Shown here piece after piece: positions 61,851 through 64,000 of a stretch of 64,000 nucleotides of DNA; the stretch's first letter is position 1, and each line of letters begins with the position of its first letter. The stretch lies in the NCBI GenBank assembly GCA_021464245.1, contig JADCRB010000068.1, positions 5,135,259-5,199,258 on the forward strand, read 5' to 3'. The notes under the pieces were generated by a model. It ran no database searches and was not told the origin of the DNA. It worked only from the letters and a program-made list of their open reading frames with translations. Source of the DNA: Carallia brachiata (Eukaryota > Streptophyta > Magnoliopsida > Malpighiales > Rhizophoraceae). Both the position numbers and the translations under genes were made by a program.

Positions 61851-62244
61851 AACCCTTCCAAAAGAAGAGGGAAGAAATCTTCTTAATAGTAACAGCCACC
61901 CCATCATAACCAACATGAATACCACTATGCCATAAGCTAATAATTCTTCTTCTCAAGTCAACATTAGCCCCAACTACTAACCTGTCTTTTCAAAGTAACT
62001 AGCCATTACTCCAAGTATAAGATGTAGAAGGGAAAGTACATGCTTGAAGCTTAAGAATCAACTCTTAAATTAAATTATCTGCCTGCTGAGAGTGCTGGAT
62101 AGCCTAATACAAGTCCGAGGAAATAGTAGAAAGAGCAAAGGCTTGAAGCTGAAAACTGTGCAACTAAGAAAGAGAGTTAGCAGCATCATTGGTCTTTTCT
62201 TCCTTGTACAAAATCTCATAGTCAAAAGCCATAAGTTTAGGCAA

Positions 62245-62688
62245 CTAAGATTGTTGAGTAGTACTAGTGAGCTGCTGATTCAAGAGATAGTTAATACTAC
62301 AATGACAAGTCTTAAGCTTGAAGTGTTGGCCTTGCAAGTAGTGGCACCACTTAGTAATGACCATAATAATAACCAACAATTCCCACTCATACACAGACAA
62401 AAGCAATTGAAAGGGAGAAAAAGCCTGACTAAGAAATGTCATTAGATAGCCAGCTTGCACGAGAACAGCCTTCATTTCTCATCCCGAGGCGTCGGTCTCC
62501 ACCACAAATTTCTTAGAAAAATCGGGTAATACTAAAACTGGAGTAGTAATCAAAGCTTCCTTGAGTTGAGCAAAAGCAGCAACTTCAAGACCCCATTGGA
62601 AGGCCTCTTTCTTCAATAAATCTGTAAGTGGTTTGTTAATAGCACCATATTTAACAATAAAACGACGATAACAGCCGACAAGTCCCAA
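62245..62688 (-). pseudogene. Gypsy RNase H remnant
   Basis: The first part (62479-62688) has [20 protein letters not shown] and FVVETDASG, the usual RT connection and start of RNase H with its catalytic DAS. A stop and frame change follow. The second part (62245-62475) continues with FQLLLSVYEWELL and YLQGQHFKLKTCHCSINYLL, where the usual DH is changed to CH. Confidence 0.85.
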
Positions 62689-62769
62689 AAACTCTCACAA
62701 TTGCTTCAATGTGGTTGGGGTCGGCCAAGTAAAAACAGCCTCAGCCTTCTTTGGGTTAGTAAATACCCT

Positions 62770-63228
62770 TTAAGCAGAAATAATGTGAACCAAATACTCC
62801 ACCCAATCTACCCCAAAAAAACATTTGCTATGTTTGGCAAAAAGTTGGTGAGTTCGAAGCAACTCTAAAGTGACTCGTAAATAGTAAACATGATCCTCAA
62901 AACAATGACTATACACCAAAATATCGTTAAGAAAAGCCAAAATAAACTTTCGCAAATAAGGCTTGAAGATAGAGTTTGCTAAGCCTTTGAATGTTGTCGG
63001 CGCATTTGTGAGGCCGAAAGGCATCACTACAAACTCATAGTGGCCTATATGAGTACGAAAAGTAGTTTTTGGGATATCGTCTGGCACTATACGAATTTGA
63101 TGGTACCCCAACCTCAAGTCTAATTCAGAAAACCAACTAGAACCCCCTAGCTCATCGAGTAAGTCATCAACCAAAGGTATAGGAAATTTATCTTTAATAG
63201 TTAATTGATTGAGTTGTCTATAGTCCAT
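62770..63228 (-). pseudogene. Gypsy reverse transcriptase remnant
   Basis: About 150 residues: [54 protein letters not shown], and FLNDILVYS in place of the usual F-x-D-D-ILVYS box. The first Asp of the catalytic DD pair is Asn, so the polymerase is dead even in this open stretch. Confidence 0.92.
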
Positions 63229-63414
63229 GTAAAAATGCCATGAACCATCTTTCTTTCAGACTAACACTACAAGAGAGGCAAAAGGACTAGTAATGTTCTT
63301 TATAATACTAGCATGCAATATTTCTCTGATCAGCTTTTCCATAATATCTTTCTGCATATCAATATATTTATAAGGTCTTGTATTGACCAACTAAGCTTCA
63401 AGAATTAATGGAAT

Positions 63415-63681
63415 TCAATGATTATATACCTTATGCAGAGGAAGAGAAGTTGGCTCTTGGAATATATTCGCGTAAGCCTCCAAAACTTCCTTATTCTCCA
63501 CAACAGACTCTGAAGCCTCACAACCTGTTGCATCAACGGCCCACCAAATGACTTCCCTTTGAATTAGAGTAAAGGAAATACATAATTGCCCAAGAGAATT
63601 CTGATATTTAGGTTGAAACATGTGAATAATGGCTCGCATTGTAGTCCTGTTACCTCTCAACACATGAGTACGACCTGGCAC
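63415..63681 (-). pseudogene. Gypsy protease-RT linker remnant
   Basis: An open stretch between protease and reverse transcriptase reading EVLEAYANIFQEPTSLPLHK, which resembles the LLxEFxDVFxEPxxLPP segment before the RT of Ty3/Gypsy. It is separated from both neighbours by stops. Confidence 0.7.
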
Positions 63682-63714
63682 CTAGAACTTCATTCGTAAT
63701 TCCTCAAAATTCCA

Positions 63715-63985
63715 TTAAATGTCTCTCAAGGTTTTAAGCCACTGAACACTGAGAACCATGTCACATCCTCCTAAAGGCATCAAGTACATATCAGCCGACA
63801 ATTCCTCACCTTCCAAACTACATTTCAAATATTTGCACATCTGATTATAAGGCACCAATCTCCCATTAGCCACCTTGACCTGAATGCCTGTGGCCGCAAC
63901 TAGTTCACTTCCCATCCCAGCTTTTTAGCAAGTTGCGCATCAATAAAATTGTGAGTACTGCCAAAGTCTATCAAGGTCTGAACTA
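63715..63985 (-). pseudogene. Gypsy aspartic protease remnant
   Basis: Near 63930-63980 the minus strand reads LIDFGSTHNFIDAQLAKKLG, in which the catalytic D-S-G is D-F-G. A frameshift follows, then VKVANGRLVPYNQMCKYLK and MPLGGCDMVLSVQWLKTL at 63715-63915, typical of the protease-RT junction of Ty3/Gypsy. Confidence 0.85.
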
Positions 63986-64000
63986 GATGGTTGTTGGTAA

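Larger units (their letters stand above)
60240..64000 (-). mobile_element. decayed Ty3/Gypsy (chromovirus-like) retrotransposon, 3' half
   Basis: The pol order on the minus strand, from the right edge leftward, is protease, reverse transcriptase, RNase H, integrase, then 3' LTR, which defines Ty3/Gypsy. Gag, the primer-binding site and the 5' LTR lie beyond 64000. Many stops and frameshifts plus changed active-site residues show that it is inactive. Confidence 0.9.

Noticed and set aside
1..64000. CRISPR arrays, bacterial operons, tRNA or rRNA genes
   Set aside because: No regularly spaced direct repeats, ribosome-binding sites or complete cloverleaf sequences were seen; the tRNA-like motifs belong to SINE remnants.

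Overview
The window is nuclear DNA of a flowering plant, most likely a eudicot. The background is AT-rich, genes are spread out, introns are GT-AG, and microsatellites are frequent. The repeat families are plant-typical: a hAT-type MITE, Au-like SINEs, a retroposon with a poly-A tail, a foldback element and a Ty3/Gypsy element. There is no sign of bacterial, organellar or viral origin. I cannot name the species.

Layout, left to right. 1-4.2 kb is intergenic and holds a ~1 kb polypyrimidine tract inside an AT-rich, MITE-like region. 4.65-7.14 kb is an F-box gene (+). 8.10-8.77 kb is a complete non-autonomous hAT element with an 8-bp target duplication. 10.27-10.43 kb is a decayed SINE. 14.28-17.68 kb is a six-exon J-domain co-chaperone gene (+) with heat-shock-element-like sites upstream. 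24.2-24.8 kb is a small secreted cysteine-rich peptide gene (+) behind a tandemly duplicated promoter segment. 26.35-27.56 kb is a single-exon trihelix transcription factor of ASIL type (+). 30.33-32.27 kb is a 1.07-kb foldback palindrome nested in a poly-A retroposon. 36.56-44.75 kb is a ten-exon COP1-interacting-protein-like gene (+). 49.2-54.9 kb is a nine-exon full-size ABCB transporter gene (+) with a long N-terminal extension. 58.1-60.2 kb is an ALKBH1-like 2-oxoglutarate/Fe(II) dioxygenase gene (-). 60.2-64.0 kb is the 3' half of a decayed Ty3/Gypsy element (-) that runs off the right edge.

The genes do not form a pathway; this is an ordinary plant neighbourhood. The junctions are more interesting than the gene list. 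The 3' LTR of the Gypsy element ends almost at the start codon of the ALKBH1-like gene and has the same orientation, so the LTR probably supplies its promoter and leader. One F-box intron is flanked by a 14-bp direct repeat spanning both splice sites, the pattern expected after intron gain by duplication. The two largest genes each carry two small indels that break otherwise well-kept reading frames. This is either assembly error or very recent decay and must be settled before the proteins are used.

Exon borders were set by hand from frame continuity and splice-site sequence. No alignment or expression data were available.
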